Origin: Ostrinia nubilalis
Lineage: Eukaryota > Arthropoda > Insecta > Lepidoptera > Crambidae
NCBI RefSeq assembly: GCF_963855985.1
Contig: NC_087112.1
Span: 7,442,501 to 7,506,500 of the forward strand
Length of the DNA stretch: 64,000 nt
Direction of reading: 5' to 3'
Shown here: one piece after another, positions 30,018 through 41,117 of the stretch
Layout: each line of letters begins with the position of its first letter
Numbering within the stretch: position 1 is the first letter of the stretch
The notes under the pieces: generated by a model
The model's input: the letters and a program-made list of their open reading frames with translations, nothing else
Told to the model about the DNA's origin: nothing
Database searches by the model: none
Translations under genes and position numbers: made by a program

Positions 30018-31181
30018 GATAACGTTTAAAACAAACGTTACTTTGACGTGTTATAGTTACAAAACAAAGTACCTAAACAGGGATATAAAACCGATTAACG
30101 TTAAAAAGCTTTAAGGGATGTCTTTGTTATTTATACATTAAGATTTAACCATTTAACTGAGCTTTGAATGTTAAAATCTCGTTTTATTAAATCTTCCGAA
30201 AATCTTTGTTCTTTGTTCGGGGCGTTAAAAATATTTTATAGGGGCAATTCCCAACACTTGCTTTCAGACACCGTAATGAAACCATTACCCTACAGGCTTA
30301 ATAGGTTATGTGACCATTCTACGGCTATTATTAGGCTGTGTTTACACCAAAAATGCGATGCAAACAAAATATCAAAATGAAAAAAAAAACGAGTTTTTAG
30401 ACTCAACTTCCTTTAGAGCGGTTTAGAAGGTTTTTCAGCAATGTTTAACATTGGTTTAGTGATATTGGGTTGGTTTGGTTGCAATAAAAAACTTTATAAA
30501 CCTTTATCATTCTGTTATGTCTTTTTATAAACAACAGAAACTGAGGCACAGTGTGAGTTAATCCGCCACTATTAAAATACGTGTGGATTAAAAAAAAACT
30601 AACTCTGCTAATCGTTTCCAATGTTTGCTGAGCGAGGCTTTGCAAAAGTATACTTAAAGACAGCATTTTCCTTAAGTACCTCTTAGCTACGCAGCAGGCT
30701 TTGATGGGTACACATCCTTACAAGACTATTATAAGATACGCCCACCCAAGGCTCGGTACCATAGACTATTATCATAGACTTTTATGAGGTCGTCGTTACG
30801 GTTTTAAAGATGGCGCTGACGAAAATTCTGAAAATATAACCCAAGAGGATCGCAAGTCAACAATTTTAAGCGCTAACCTACTTTGTGTTTTTAAGTGTGA
30901 CTTTTTAAGGCAACTTTATTTTTTCTTTTTTGTTTAACCAATGTCGTGGAATAAAAACTTTAAAAGCAATTTTAAGAACATTTGAGCCTGTTTTTAAACG
31001 TCACATAAGTTTTTTCGTCGCTTAAAAGTATAAGAGCACTTTTTAAAAGCCTGTTTGCAGAAATTAAACATTACTTTTAAGTTTACCAACAGGTTTTGAC
31101 AAATTGGTGTAAGAAATGACATCGTACTCTGGGCTCATAAGAAAGAAAATGTTCAATGTAAGTCACAACGAGTAAATATAA
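30018..31181. other. No gene seen
   Basis: AT-rich. The stretch 30840-31080 is rich in TTTTTAAG words. No frame of note. Confidence 0.35.
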
Positions 31182-31370
31182 CAGTGTGCTTACCATGAGT
31201 TTACGTTAGGTGTGCTCGCTAGCGAGTACGTCAAAAAAATCTATGAAGATTTTATTTCTTGAAAGTAGCCGCTAGGGGCGCTGCACAATTATGTCATACA
31301 TTTAAATGTCACTTTTTTACGCAGTCGCTAGCGAGCACACCTGTAACGCAAACTCATGGTAAGCACACTG
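31182..31370. mobile_element. Fold-back MITE, CAGTGTGCTTACCATG ends
   Basis: Arms of about 50 bp: CAGTGTGCTTACCATGAGTT and its complement, then GGTGTGCTCGCTAGCGA on both sides. The CTCGCTAGCGAG block is itself palindromic. Spacer of about 90 bp. Target duplication unclear. Confidence 0.75.
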
Positions 31371-31881
31371 AGTGCTTATAATGCTAATGTGTGCTGGTAA
31401 TTTATTCAGTTTTTTCGCTCATCTGTAAAATTTATTTGAGCTATAATCTAAATATAGCTATAGCTAAAATGATAAAAATTTTAGCAGTTTAATAAAATTA
31501 AGAAAAACTACATAAGAATAGATTCCTGTAGGCGTTAATATTATTTTCTTGTTCTAATCGGATTATCGGAGAAAATTAACATGATCCGTTGTTAATTGAT
31601 TCAAGAAATTTCCATTCACTATAATTAGGTCGAAGGCTGTAACGGCACGATTAGATGCCAGATGGAAAGTGGATGAAGTTTAATGTAATTACATGGAAAT
31701 AGTGTTTAAACAAAAACATTTACCTACTGATTTCTTCAGTATCAATCAAGCCATTTGTGAAAACAGATATATTTTATAATAGGTTAATCTTTAATTGGGT
31801 ATTTAACACAATTTTATTGTCAAATTATAAGAGCTGTTAAAATAATCCTGAGTTACGAAGTCACATTTCTGCCAACTCAAT
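31371..31881. other. No gene seen
   Basis: AT-rich. Immediately to the right, a 19-bp unit ttgactatctatatttata is tandemly doubled (31882-31919). Confidence 0.35.
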
Positions 31882-31919
31882 TGACTATCTATATTTATAT
31901 TGACTATCTATATTTATAT

Positions 31920-32106
31920 AAAAGCGAAAGGTCACTGATTGACTGACTCACTCATCACGAAATCTCAGAAACTACAAGTGCTATGAGTCTCCAAATTTTG
32001 CATGGGGGTTCCTTTTAAAAGGTGCTCACTAAGAAAGGATTTTACGAAATTCCACCCCTAAGGGGGTAAAAAGGGATCCATGCGTATGATCGCGGGCGGC
32101 CACTAG
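31920..32106 (+). mobile_element. Helitron family A, forward
   Basis: Runs aaagcgaaaggtcactgatt, gactcactcatcacgaaat, gcatgggggttcctttt, aagggggtaaaaaggg, and ends cgggcggccactag. CTAG terminus at 32103-32106 followed by T, as expected for Helitrons. Confidence 0.65.
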
Positions 32107-32369
32107 TATACAAATAATTTCATGAATACTATACAAAAAATGTTCAATTTCACAAGACCTCTCAGTATAGATTAGCATGGGCAGTACCTTCATCAATCCA
32201 CCCTACATAGGGCACGTGGGTAAAACAAGATAACGTATCATCGACCGACTTGGGTTAATCCTAGATTAGGGATTAGATGCGCGGTGAAACCCGCCGCTAA
32301 ATATAGTACCTACGTCACGATAACGTGACGTCTTTCATTCATCCCATTCGTTCAATAAATAACCAGTAA

Positions 32370-32555
32370 GGCTGGTTTTAGTGTCACGCGGACTGTCAGT
32401 GCGGATCGCTCCGCACAGCCGATCTGTATGAACTGCTTGGGAGCGCAGCGGTTCCTCCGGACCGCATTACTCTAAAACGCTCCCTAGAAGTTCATACAGA
32501 TTGGCCGTGCGAAGCGGGTCCGCACCGGACGGTCCGCGTGACACTAAAACCAGCC
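32370..32555. mobile_element. TAA-flanked MITE C
   Basis: Ends GGCTGGTTTTAGTGTCACGC / complement with TAA on both sides (32367-32369, 32556-32558). GC-rich interior (cggatcgctccgcac, gaagcgggtccgcacc). PIF/Harbinger-type by target. The minus-strand frame over it is a shadow. Confidence 0.85.
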
Positions 32556-32629
32556 TAATACAATGCTTGGTTGGTACTATTTTAGTACATTTTTTCACTA
32601 CGTTTTCTGTTTGATTTGTCACTAAAATG

Positions 32630-32876
32630 AGTCTTCCAGTGATTTGGCCCACTTTAAGCTTGGTACGGCCAGGTCACTGGATTGATATTTTTAATATTTT
32701 TTCTTCCAGTAACTGGGCCCACATTCAATGTTTTAGTAATAAATTAAACACCAAATCAACCAAAATCTACTCTAGAATCTTAGAGAGTACCCAGTAGCTG
32801 GGGAAAAAAAATTCAGTCTATTAATTTGACTCGTGGACTAAGAATAACTAAAAGTGGGCCAAGTCGCTGGAAGACT
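32630..32876. mobile_element. MITE D, AGTCTTCCAG ends
   Basis: AGTCTTCCAGTGATTTGGCC (32630) pairs with GGCCAAGTCGCTGGAAGACT (ends 32876): 26-bp inverted repeats with about three mismatches. A related internal word tcttccagtaactgggccca lies at 32701. Single copy here. Confidence 0.7.
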
Positions 32877-33638
32877 TGCTAAAATGGCGCTATACGAAAG
32901 TTCTTATTGTTATACGAAATCTATGTCAAAATTAGGTGAGTGCAACCCAACGATGTTACTATGACTGCCAATTTCAGGGTCGGTAATTAGAACCATGGCA
33001 TCCAATAGACTTTTATGGTGAACCCACTCTGTTGTTAACACCCCATGTTAACGGGACAGTTAAGCCTTAATTTGTGCAATACAAAACTACTAGAGCCTTT
33101 TTTTGGGATGGACTGTCCCGCTTAAGGTGATGCCTTGCGAATATTGGGCGTTTTAAAGAAGCGCAGAATTAGTTTTAATCGTACTTTTCTTATTACTTAT
33201 GTTCTTATTTTGAAATATGTCATAGTTGACTAATAAATCTAGTGTCTGGTCGAAGCCGAAACATGAATGGAAACAATTTTCTCGATAGAAAAAAAATCCG
33301 AAGATGACCCTTCTATTACTCGGTTTTCCGTTTTATAAGCAGATAGGCTAATATTTCAATACCAAATTTTGTATATTGGTAAGGTAATAACATATTCTAA
33401 GTACTGGTCGAGTTATTTTCTTTAAATAGTGTTTGGTTTTTCAATAAATACATGATTTCCGATTTTTGTCGCTTACGTTATTTTATTCCGCGCCGCGCGC
33501 GCTATTGCTGTCCCTTTCCTCGCACTGAGAAATCATATTTCTATCCCTCTGTGTGCGAGGCATTCAGTCGGCCGAAAACTTTTACGAGGTAGCGCCTTAA
33601 GCGCACAGTGACTTCGCTTCATTTTACGCCCGTTTCCC
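32877..33638. other. No gene; GC patch at 33484-33620
   Basis: AT-rich except for a GC-rich patch (ccgcgccgcgcgcgctattg ... gcgaggcattcagtcggc) with no convincing frame. Its origin is unknown; perhaps an old repeat or a short promoter-like island. Confidence 0.35.
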
Positions 33639-33830
33639 ATATTCAATGCTTGTCCAAATCCGGATTTCAACTGTCAAATTTTCGATGCACTTTAATATTG
33701 TCTAAATAGTCTTATAAAAATATGAAATCATATAAAATATGATACATCGAAAACCGCAGATATTTTGACTAAAACATATTGAAATTTGACAGTTGACAGA
33801 CGAATTTGGATTAGGATTAGGATTGAATAT
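33639..33830. mobile_element. Imperfect fold-back MITE
   Basis: atattcaat ... tgtccaaatccggatttc ... aactgtcaaattt pairs with aaatttgacagtt ... gaatttggatt ... attgaatat. Arms of about 50 bp with indels, 192 bp overall. An old copy. Confidence 0.55.
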
Positions 33831-34229
33831 AGTAAACCAGCATTCAAGTAAGTAAGATGTGGACGCCCCCTTATCTCGGATAGCGAACAGGCCCGCTCAA
33901 GCGCGCCTGATTACTGGCAGACGATGTTGCCAACTGTGTAATTGGGCTCAGATAGATAGAGCCTTCATTACTCACTAAAATAGATATGGAGGCGGGTAAT
34001 GGCAACACTACGCAAGTTGAGATTAGTGGAGCCGCTAGACACATTTGTGGTTTAAGACTTGGCGGCTTAATACTAAATTTGGAGTTAGAGTTTCGAAGAA
34101 GATTAAATTTTATCGATAACATGTTAATAACAATAAGTTTAATAACACGTAGATGGAAAAGTCTTCATACAAATGCTTCGTCTAAAGTGACAATGTCATC
34201 TTATTAATAGAAAAGTTGAAGAATGCGTT

Positions 34230-34365
34230 TGTTTGGTTGAACGCGCTAATCTCAGGAACTACATATTTGGTCCGATTTGAAAAAATATGTTTGTGTTGGA
34301 TAGCCGATTTATCGAGGAAAACTACACGAATATGGTACTCGTAGATGTACAGGGTGGAAAAGATA
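34230..34365 (+). repeat. Dispersed repeat fragment
   Basis: The wording cgcgctaatctcaggaacta, ggtccgatttgaaaaaat, gttggatagccgatttatcg is recognisable from many lepidopteran genomes. It ends near a gtacagggtgg word (34351), similar to the TACAGGGTG termini elsewhere in the window. Confidence 0.45.
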
Positions 34366-34894
34366 TGTGATCTCACTCGATTATTTCTAAACTATATAAG
34401 ATATCGAAAAACTGGTTACTGATCCTGAAAGTGCTTTACGAGCTCTATCAAACTCATAATAAGTTACAGAATAATCTGTATCTATCCGAAATTTCAATGT
34501 TCTTTAATTTTCTTGGAGTTACTATCCGTCTACTAAATGATCTCATAATTCTATAAATAAACAGCAAACACGTGGCTGTAATTTTGACACAATATTTTCA
34601 ACTTTTCAAAAACAATGAGAGTTTTGAAGGCTGTCGAAAAGTGGGGTATGGACCCTTCAGATTTCAGGGGTGATTAGGAAAGTTAATACAGGAAATTATG
34701 TTTACATTTTGGTTTGTTAACTTAAGTTTAATTAGTTTTATGACCCTTCAACGTTGATGGACTAAAAAACCACTGTTTTTAGTCCATACTTATACATTTT
34801 GCTGCGTGAAATTGTCCAAAGATATTTATTATTATTATACATAGTTTTCAACTCAATGTATAGATGAAAGCACATCAAGCTAAACAGTGGCATT
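34366..34894. other. No gene seen
   Basis: AT-rich. Nothing recognised. Confidence 0.3.
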
Positions 34895-35203
34895 TTATCT
34901 CCATGTAACACAGGCTTTGTTGCAAATAAATGTATAGTTTATTGTGCAATCGACTGACGTCCACATTCCTCGGATATCATGTGGCAATCCTTTACCAGTG
35001 TGATACAGATCTTTACCAAACATGTACACAAAACGATACAAAACCAATGCCTTAAACCTGGGGAAAATTTCTAATACGCATTTAATACCCGATATCTTCC
35101 ATCCTTTATTTACGATCACTCTAGAAATATCCAAAAAATATCGGCACGTTCGATTTTCCATGGGTATGTATGACCTTCCAGAACTTTCCTGAACGATCGA
35201 CAA
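34895..35203 (-). CDS. Possible C-type-lectin-like exon remnant
   Basis: A minus-strand frame of about 102 codons. Near its end, residues WTSVDCTINYTFIC match the last part of the C-type lectin domain signature (W-x-[DNSR]-x2-C-x5-[FYW]-[LIVM]-C). The first cysteine of that signature is missing and no other lectin landmark is visible upstream. The frame opens with a non-ATG codon and uses AT-rich codons. It may be an old lectin exon, or chance. Confidence is low. Confidence 0.2.
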   Translation of the reverse strand: MSIVQESSGRSYIPMENRTCRYFLDISRVIVNKGWKISGIKCVLEIFPRFKALVLYRFVYMFGKDLYHTGKGLPHDIRGMWTSVDCTINYTFICNKACVTWR

Positions 35204-36150
35204 AATTACATAACTTAAAAAAGTTGTTATTTTATTACCTTATTGGGATTCTTCTTTCGTAACAATACGAAACATAGCAACTTGGCAAGGCATTGGTAAT
35301 AAACAATAACATCGAAATCTATATTTAATTTTGTAACCGCACAAAGAAAATCCTTAATACATAAAATTAAAAATAACCATGTGATAAAATAGTAGTTTTA
35401 GACACGCTGCAGCGTGTCAAGCCAAGTTTAGTCAATATTACTTATTTAAATAGGAAAAACGCCATCAAATGGTAATAAAAAAAATTACACATTGCATATT
35501 ATGTCACATAAATCACCAAACATCTCTTTTATGAGTGAGCAAGTAAAGTACGTATGATGCATGAACGACTTTGAGATCAAGGCACTAAAGTCTTCCGTCA
35601 TAAAAAAATCCGTTCATCCGTCTTTCTATTATTTTACCTACGATTGTTAAACTCCAAAAAAGTATGCGAAAAGTATTTTTGATTAAGAAACGACTTGCAA
35701 GAAAAAATGTTGAAACTTTGCTTTGATACGACTTTATTAAAATGAACAACGTGCTTCGAAACGAAATATCTTTTTTTAACATTGATTTTATGCATTTTAG
35801 ATATTGAAAATTTTATACAAGTTTCAGTCACGTACCTAGTATGAGCTATGCTTAAAAGTTGAATTGATAGGAGATTTTAATAAAACTAAATAAAACTTAT
35901 TTTAAAAGAACAAAACACCGTTGGGTGCAGACTTTTTCTTACGACTTTTTATGCTAAGTGAAAATTTTATTTGACATAAGTAATGTCATTCTTTGTAAAG
36001 GTTGAAACGACTATAATGCAAGGGATGACGATATTCTTAAAGTTAGTTTCTACTGTGTGAAAGAAATTTAAAAATCCATGCTTCGCAGGGCATATTCGTT
36101 GAGCAATGTTAGACGCCTTTTGTGACTCATGACACCAATATGGTGGCCTG
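35204..36150. other. No gene seen; one palindrome
   Basis: AT-rich. 35401-35418 is a perfect 18-bp palindrome (gacacgctgcagcgtgtc). Overlapping minus-strand frames at 35585-35831 are AT-rich and without motifs. Confidence 0.35.
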
Positions 36151-36267
36151 ATGCCGGTTTTCACCATCAATCCCTAATTTTTAAGTGACCCCGATGAAAA
36201 CAAAATTCCTGTAATGTATTACCATAGGAGTCACTTAAAAATAAGGGATTATGGTGAAAACGGGCAT
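36151..36267. mobile_element. Small fold-back MITE (117 bp)
   Basis: ATGCCGGTTTTCACCATCAA ... taagtgac pairs with gtcacttaaaaataaggg ... GGTGAAAACGGGCAT. Arms of about 35 bp. No clear target duplication. Confidence 0.7.
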
Positions 36268-36307
36268 GGCACACTATAATAAAGTTAAAAATAAGTAAAT
36301 ACACTAA

Positions 36308-36453
36308 CGCCCGTATTCACAAACATTACTATGAGGTCTAACAGTGCGCGTGGACGCACAGAGTGACACACGAACCAATCACAGAGCTCTATTCAACGCT
36401 GTGCGATCGATTCGCTGCTTCACTTAAGCAAGCATCGTTTGTGAATACGGGCG
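36308..36453 (+). mobile_element. TAA-flanked MITE A, complete copy
   Basis: 146 bp with ends CGCCCGTATTCACAAAC / complement and a TAA duplication (36305-36307, 36454-36456). Body words: aaccaatcacagagctct and attcaacgctgtgcg. It is the reference copy for the fragments or relatives at 2592, 17071, 26545, 39178, 47385 and 51654, making this the most numerous MITE here. Confidence 0.85.
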
Positions 36454-36456
36454 TAA

Positions 36457-37396
36457 GAAAAGTTTTAAGAAAAACACCATAGTTATTTTAAATGAATTAC
36501 TCTATATCTAAACGCGTCAGGTTCGTTTTAATCAACGCCTTGAAGGCCAAGGTCTCCGATTCCCTTAGGGCTCCGCATCGATTGGAGCAGCCTTGTCTTG
36601 GGAGGGTATTTTAAACCTCCTCTCAGAGGGAAATGTTTAATTTACTCTGAGTAATGAATTGCTGGACTGTGTGCACAGTGCTGATCATTACATTTTTATT
36701 AATGTGTTTCTCACAGAGTCACATATTTGTAGTATAATAACTCCATTCTCCACGCTTCAGTTACTATTCTATGCTATTCCATTTTTTAACCGACTTAATA
36801 TCGTGTTTACTCGTAGAATGAAATAATTAACTTGCTTCTCTTACTTTACAATTAACTGTTTTTTTAACAAAACCTGAAACGTTTTCTAACGTTTTTTTAC
36901 ACCAATCGTTTTCGTCATTTTTATTTTAACCAAGTAAAAATGCACTTAAACACAAACAAACCCTTTTTGCACAAAAAAAATATTCTTGTAAGAAGTAAAG
37001 AATACGTACAAACATAAACGAAAAATACCGAACTTACAAACCTTGCAAAAATAACGAAATTTTTCTGTAAAAATTCCACTCCCCATCACTTTCCCAGCTA
37101 GATAACGTTCTTAGCACTTCCATAGTAAGTGCTCCCTTAAGTTCCGAGTGTGTTGAGTAAGATAAAGAGCTAATTGCTAGTACTTAGCCTTAAAGGATTA
37201 CTCACTTCACGGTCGAGCACTTGACGAGAAGCGGCTGCGAAGCAAAACCGGCAAAGTATACTTTATTATTTTTTGTTTTAATCAAAACTTGCGATGAAAA
37301 TGGAAATCGTAAGCTCACGAACGTTGAAAAAGATTTTAAAAATATTGTGATTCTGTTGTACTTTCTTTAAACGAAACAAAAGTACGTCAGATCCAC
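36457..37396. other. No gene seen
   Basis: A mildly GC-richer stretch (36515-36640) with no frame; the rest is AT-rich. Confidence 0.35.
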
Positions 37397-37446
37397 ACTA
37401 ATCTGTTCTTATGAACAGATTAGTTGTTCTTATAAACAGATTAGTT
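37397..37446. repeat. Palindrome with tandem half-unit
   Basis: actaatctgttc / gaacagattagt form a perfect 12-bp stem with loop ttat (37397-37424). The right half is then repeated once more (tgttcttataaacagattag, from 37425). Confidence 0.85.
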
Positions 37447-37477
37447 TAATTATTTACAAAATCAGTAGTCCTCCATG

Positions 37478-37566
37478 GTTGAGGATTCAGGGTGAAACTC
37501 GCTTCCACCTTCGGCCTGATCGTCACTTACCATCAGGTGAGATACAGGCCAAGAGCTTCCTCGTTG
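37478..37566 (-). repeat. LINE tail fragment (CACCTGATGG family)
   Basis: Reverse complement of gaagctcttggcctgtatct cacctgatgg... and gccgaaggtggaagcgag. Shared with 51508 (opposite strand), 57340 and 62085. Derived from the 3' part of a LINE. Confidence 0.55.
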
Positions 37567-37672
37567 TGGATAAAAAAAAGTCTTGGAAGTCATTTCATTT
37601 ATATGGACACTGCTATTCTATTGCAAAAGAGCAGTCTGTCATGTTTATAGCGGACCAGACCCTAATAATATT

Positions 37673-37793
37673 TGTTCGTTCGTTTCAGCCCAAAGACGTC
37701 CACTGCTGGACAAAGGCCTCCCCCAAGGATTTCCACAAAGACCGGTCCTGCGCCGCTCGCATCCAGGCACCTCCCGCGACCTTCACCAGATAT
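37673..37793 (-). pseudogene. RTE-type LINE 3' end, family 1
   Basis: Reverse complement of the RTE protein end: ttcgttcgtttcagccc, gtccactgctggacaaaggc, ctcccccaaggatttcca, gcatccaggcacctcccgcg. Truncated after the ACCAGAT word. The plus-strand frames here are shadows. Confidence 0.75.
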
Positions 37794-38177
37794 GATATTA
37801 CATTAAAGTAATTTCATCCATACTGACAATGTGGTGGGTAGAATGAAGAAATTACCATTATAGTGCGACAAGCTATTTGGGGAGATTTAAATGTCATTAC
37901 CGAAGGAAGCATGTCATTAATATTGACGTCATTATTACTCATAATGTGAGGAAGCCTTATAAAAGAAATGAAATAGCATCAAAGAGTACCAGAGTCAATA
38001 AGCTTCAGTAGATGTGGGATGACGTCACGATTTTAAGTAAACACGTGGTCCATTTATGGACACTTTCGCCCACTAGCAACCCATTCGGGTTATCATTAGT
38101 CAGCGGGCACGAAACTGGCGACGGCCGAGCGATGGCGGAGCGACGCGACGGCAAAACGGCGGCGATGCATACAACAA
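37794..38177. other. No gene; CRE pair and GC patch
   Basis: Two TGACGTCA palindromes 96 bp apart (37924-37931, 38020-38027) and a GC-rich patch (38112-38168, with gcgacggc and gatggcggagcg words). The short plus frame over the patch has no recognised motif. Promoter-like by motif content only. Confidence 0.3.
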
Positions 38178-38300
38178 CATACAGGGTGACTTTGAAATCG
38201 TTGGCTTCCTTTTATCATAAGACTCTACTCATGATACATAGTGCATTCCCCAAATATGAGACAAATCCAATGAGATTTTTTGTGATAATTTTTACTATAA
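38178..38300 (+). repeat. Transposon end, tacagggtgactttg family
   Basis: tacagggtgactttgaaatc, then gactctactcatgatacata and atatgagacaaatccaatga. The reverse complement of the same segment is at 56205-56330. By its TACAGGGTG start it is probably one end of a Tc1/mariner-like element, cut on the right by the MITE that follows. Confidence 0.5.
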
Positions 38301-38696
38301 ATTAATCACATTTAACAGTGATTATTTAATAATTCAACCTTGGTACTAACAAATTTCATAAAAAAGAACAACATCTTGTGTACGTGCTCGTGTACAGCCA
38401 AACTTTTGAACGTTTTGATATCATATATTAATATAATTTGGCATAATGAGTTTGGAATGTTTCTTGCATAATATTACTTTTCCATGATGCCTATAACATA
38501 ATGTTTTGATTTAAAGTGAAAAATAGGTTAAGGTGCGGCGGGGGTGGCCCTTGGGCCACCCCTAAGCCGCCTATTTAGTTTTATACACACATAAATGACC
38601 TCATATTAATCACATTTACTAAATCGTGCGGTGATTATTCATAATAACCGGCGATTATTCATAATTTTCACATTTATCACTTTGACCGTAACATAA
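38290..38696 (-). mobile_element. MITE F, truncated copy
   Basis: Reverse complement of most of the complete element at 60744-61223, sharing tgaaaaataggttaaggtgc, ctaagccgcctatttagttt and the end ACCGTAACA (about 38696). The other terminus is missing. The core is a perfect GC-rich palindrome GGGGTGGCCC-TT-GGGCCACCCC (38541-38562). Confidence 0.8.
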
Positions 38697-39177
38697 TATA
38701 TATCCTCTCCAGTTATCTATTAGTACATCGTTCCGTCAAATCTTGTACAATACCAACGACACAAAGACCTCGGATAATATTCAAAAAGGGGTTTTGTATG
38801 AAGAGCCTTTTATCCCTAACGCGTACGTGTTACAGAACTCATAATCGCTTTCAAGAACTTTTCACTCCGTTTAATCGTTTAATAGCAACAAAATAAGAAA
38901 AATTCATTCAAAAGACAATGGTGTGAGACAGATTTAATTTGTCGCCGCTGTTCCGGCGAACAATGGCTTCTTTTGAAAGGCTGTAGCGGAGTTTTTTAAA
39001 GAAAAATGAATCAATGGGAGAGTCCGTGTGTTCTTTTTAGGCCTTGATTACACGATCAAATGTCCGAAAGGCGTTGAATCGAGGCTTACATAGACTTTAT
39101 TACGCTATGTTAGAATATAATATTAGAATATGTCAGCTAGGCATTATTCACATAACACTACATTGTAATACAAAACA
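38697..39177. other. No gene seen
   Basis: AT-rich. Nothing recognised. Confidence 0.3.
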
Positions 39178-39318
39178 GTATTCACAAACCATGCTTGCTT
39201 AAATGAAGCAGCAAATCGAACGCACAGCGTTGAATGGAGCTCTGTGATTGGTTCGTGTGTCACCCTGTGCGTCCACGCGCACTGTGAGACCTCATAGTAA
39301 TGTTTGTGAATACGGGCG
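39178..39318 (-). mobile_element. TAA-type MITE A, near-complete
   Basis: Reverse orientation. The right end is intact (gtttgtgaatacgggcg, followed by TAA); the left end has lost CGCCC. The minus-strand 83-codon frame here is a shadow. Confidence 0.75.
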
Positions 39319-39654
39319 TAATACTTCAACCTACCCGTTCTTTTGACGACTTGTGTCATGTCACGATTTTCGCTGAGCGGGCGCTGCTTCAGCATGCCTC
39401 AATAAAAATAAACAATGTATTTTATCTAAATTATTGTTAAGTGCTGAATAAAGTAACTCTATTCTATTACACACTACAATGCCAATATTTATAACCACTT
39501 TTTCCGTTGGATAAAATTATTAACACCAAAGTGACTACGGACTACGGCAGCTACGAAATCCGTAGCAATGCCACTACGCAGATATGCTGTAGCAGAAATT
39601 CGTAGCGCTACGATCAATTCAAGAAAATCATACAAGTTATTTATTGGGGAATTA
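39319..39654. other. No gene; CTACG/CGTAG cluster
   Basis: 39532-39622 contains about eight CTACG or CGTAG words in 90 bp (gactacggactacggcagct acg...), a local inverted or tandem motif cluster of unknown origin. Confidence 0.4.
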
Positions 39655-41117
39655 TAAAACGAGCGACTAAAAAAAAACTTTGCGACTGATGATGGCATAC
39701 TGTTTTAATACCTTGAGCGGTATGAATTTGAGTAAGCGAAAAATTTACCAAACTATCGACGAATATTGATCAATAATAAAATCCAGAACGAGCTTACAAA
39801 ATGTTGGTTTTGATTATTACATTTCAGACATAAAAATACTATCCGGGCGACTAAATTACTAAGTGAGCGACTAGAAATACAGAGAGGGCAACTTTAATAT
39901 GAAGATACATTAGATTTTTCTAATTGAGGTTTTACTGAACGAACTACAAAAAAGTTAATTCTAAGCAAAGTTTTGTGAGCTGCTTTATTAATGATTATTG
40001 GTTACTGATATTATATTTGAGGTCTCATGTTTCTTAATTTGATACGCTTTATTAATGAAAACTACAGATTGTTGCAGCGCGCGAATTCGAATGGGGGCGG
40101 GGCGACTGTCCCGAATTTTTAACAAAATATGTATGCAAACACGTTTTGGGTCTAGCAATTCGGCTGAAACTAACAACACCGCCACTGGAAGCAAAACTGA
40201 TACCTATTGGACAAAAAAGAAAACGAGGCCGGCCCGCTAAGTCCAAGCCAGCACTTATCATACAGTGACGATGAGTAGGTAGAGCTCCTCAATCCTCATA
40301 GGTACCAATCAATGAACCTTATTAATAATATTACTTTTTTTGGGTTGACAGAAGCGACTTATTTTATTTTGTTTTTTTTTGTTGATTCGATTTAAGAAAA
40401 TACAAATTTATTTCATTTTTCGTAATACATTGTTTCATTTGATTACCTACCCTTAAATTTTAATGATTAATTGTTTTCGCTACTACACTCGCGAGCAAAA
40501 ATATGGAATCACCCTATTTATTCCGAGTGATCATAAGAACTAAATGACTAATAGAAATTCAATAAAAATGGTACTATTTTAAAGGTGATATTATAAGCTT
40601 TAAATTGATACCATAGATACATACAATACGTAGTCATTCAGTACTTAAGACCGCTCGGAACACAAAGGGTGATTCCATACTTTTGCTCGTAAGTATAGAA
40701 TAGTGTTCCGTCAAATATTTATTTCATAAGATCATTTTTTATTTAAATGTGGGCTCATAATACGCTGCTCATAATAGAATTTTTAAAGTAGTTTTTGCAT
40801 TCGAAACACTTCATTAAAGTTAAAAATACCGCTCAGTATAAAAAAAAGCATTTGCCAAATATTGAAAAAAATGCAGGACCTAACGTTGACACTCAATCAA
40901 ATATTAGGTCGCTCAAATATTATGAAGCTTCTCATTTTGTATTTTAAGGAACTCAATTTTTTTTTGTAAGTTGCTGTTCTTTTGATTTTTCGTCACTCGC
41001 ACTCAGTCGCTCACTTAGTAATTCTTTAGCCCACATTAATTATTTTTGACACTTACAACATAAATTTACAGTCACTCGTTTAAATACTACCCTTATTTAT
41101 TTATACGTTATTTCTAG
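39655..41117. repeat. AT-rich tract with GCGACT/AGTCGC words
   Basis: gagcgactaaa, ttgcgactg (39660-39690), then actaaattactaagtgagcg act (39849-39874), and its inverted form agtcgctcacttagtaatt (41005-41023). Further ggtcgctcaa and agcgactta words lie between. It may be a decayed large TIR element of ~1.2-1.4 kb into which the MITE at 40486 inserted. No transposase seen. Confidence 0.35.
40486..40693. mobile_element. Tc1/mariner-like MITE (208 bp)
   Basis: CACTCGCGAGCAAAAATATG ... pairs with ...CATACTTTTGCTCGTAAG, both followed inside by GATTCC/GGAATC and a CACCC word. TA on both sides (40484-40485, 40694-40695). Typical short Tc1-like derivative. Confidence 0.8.
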
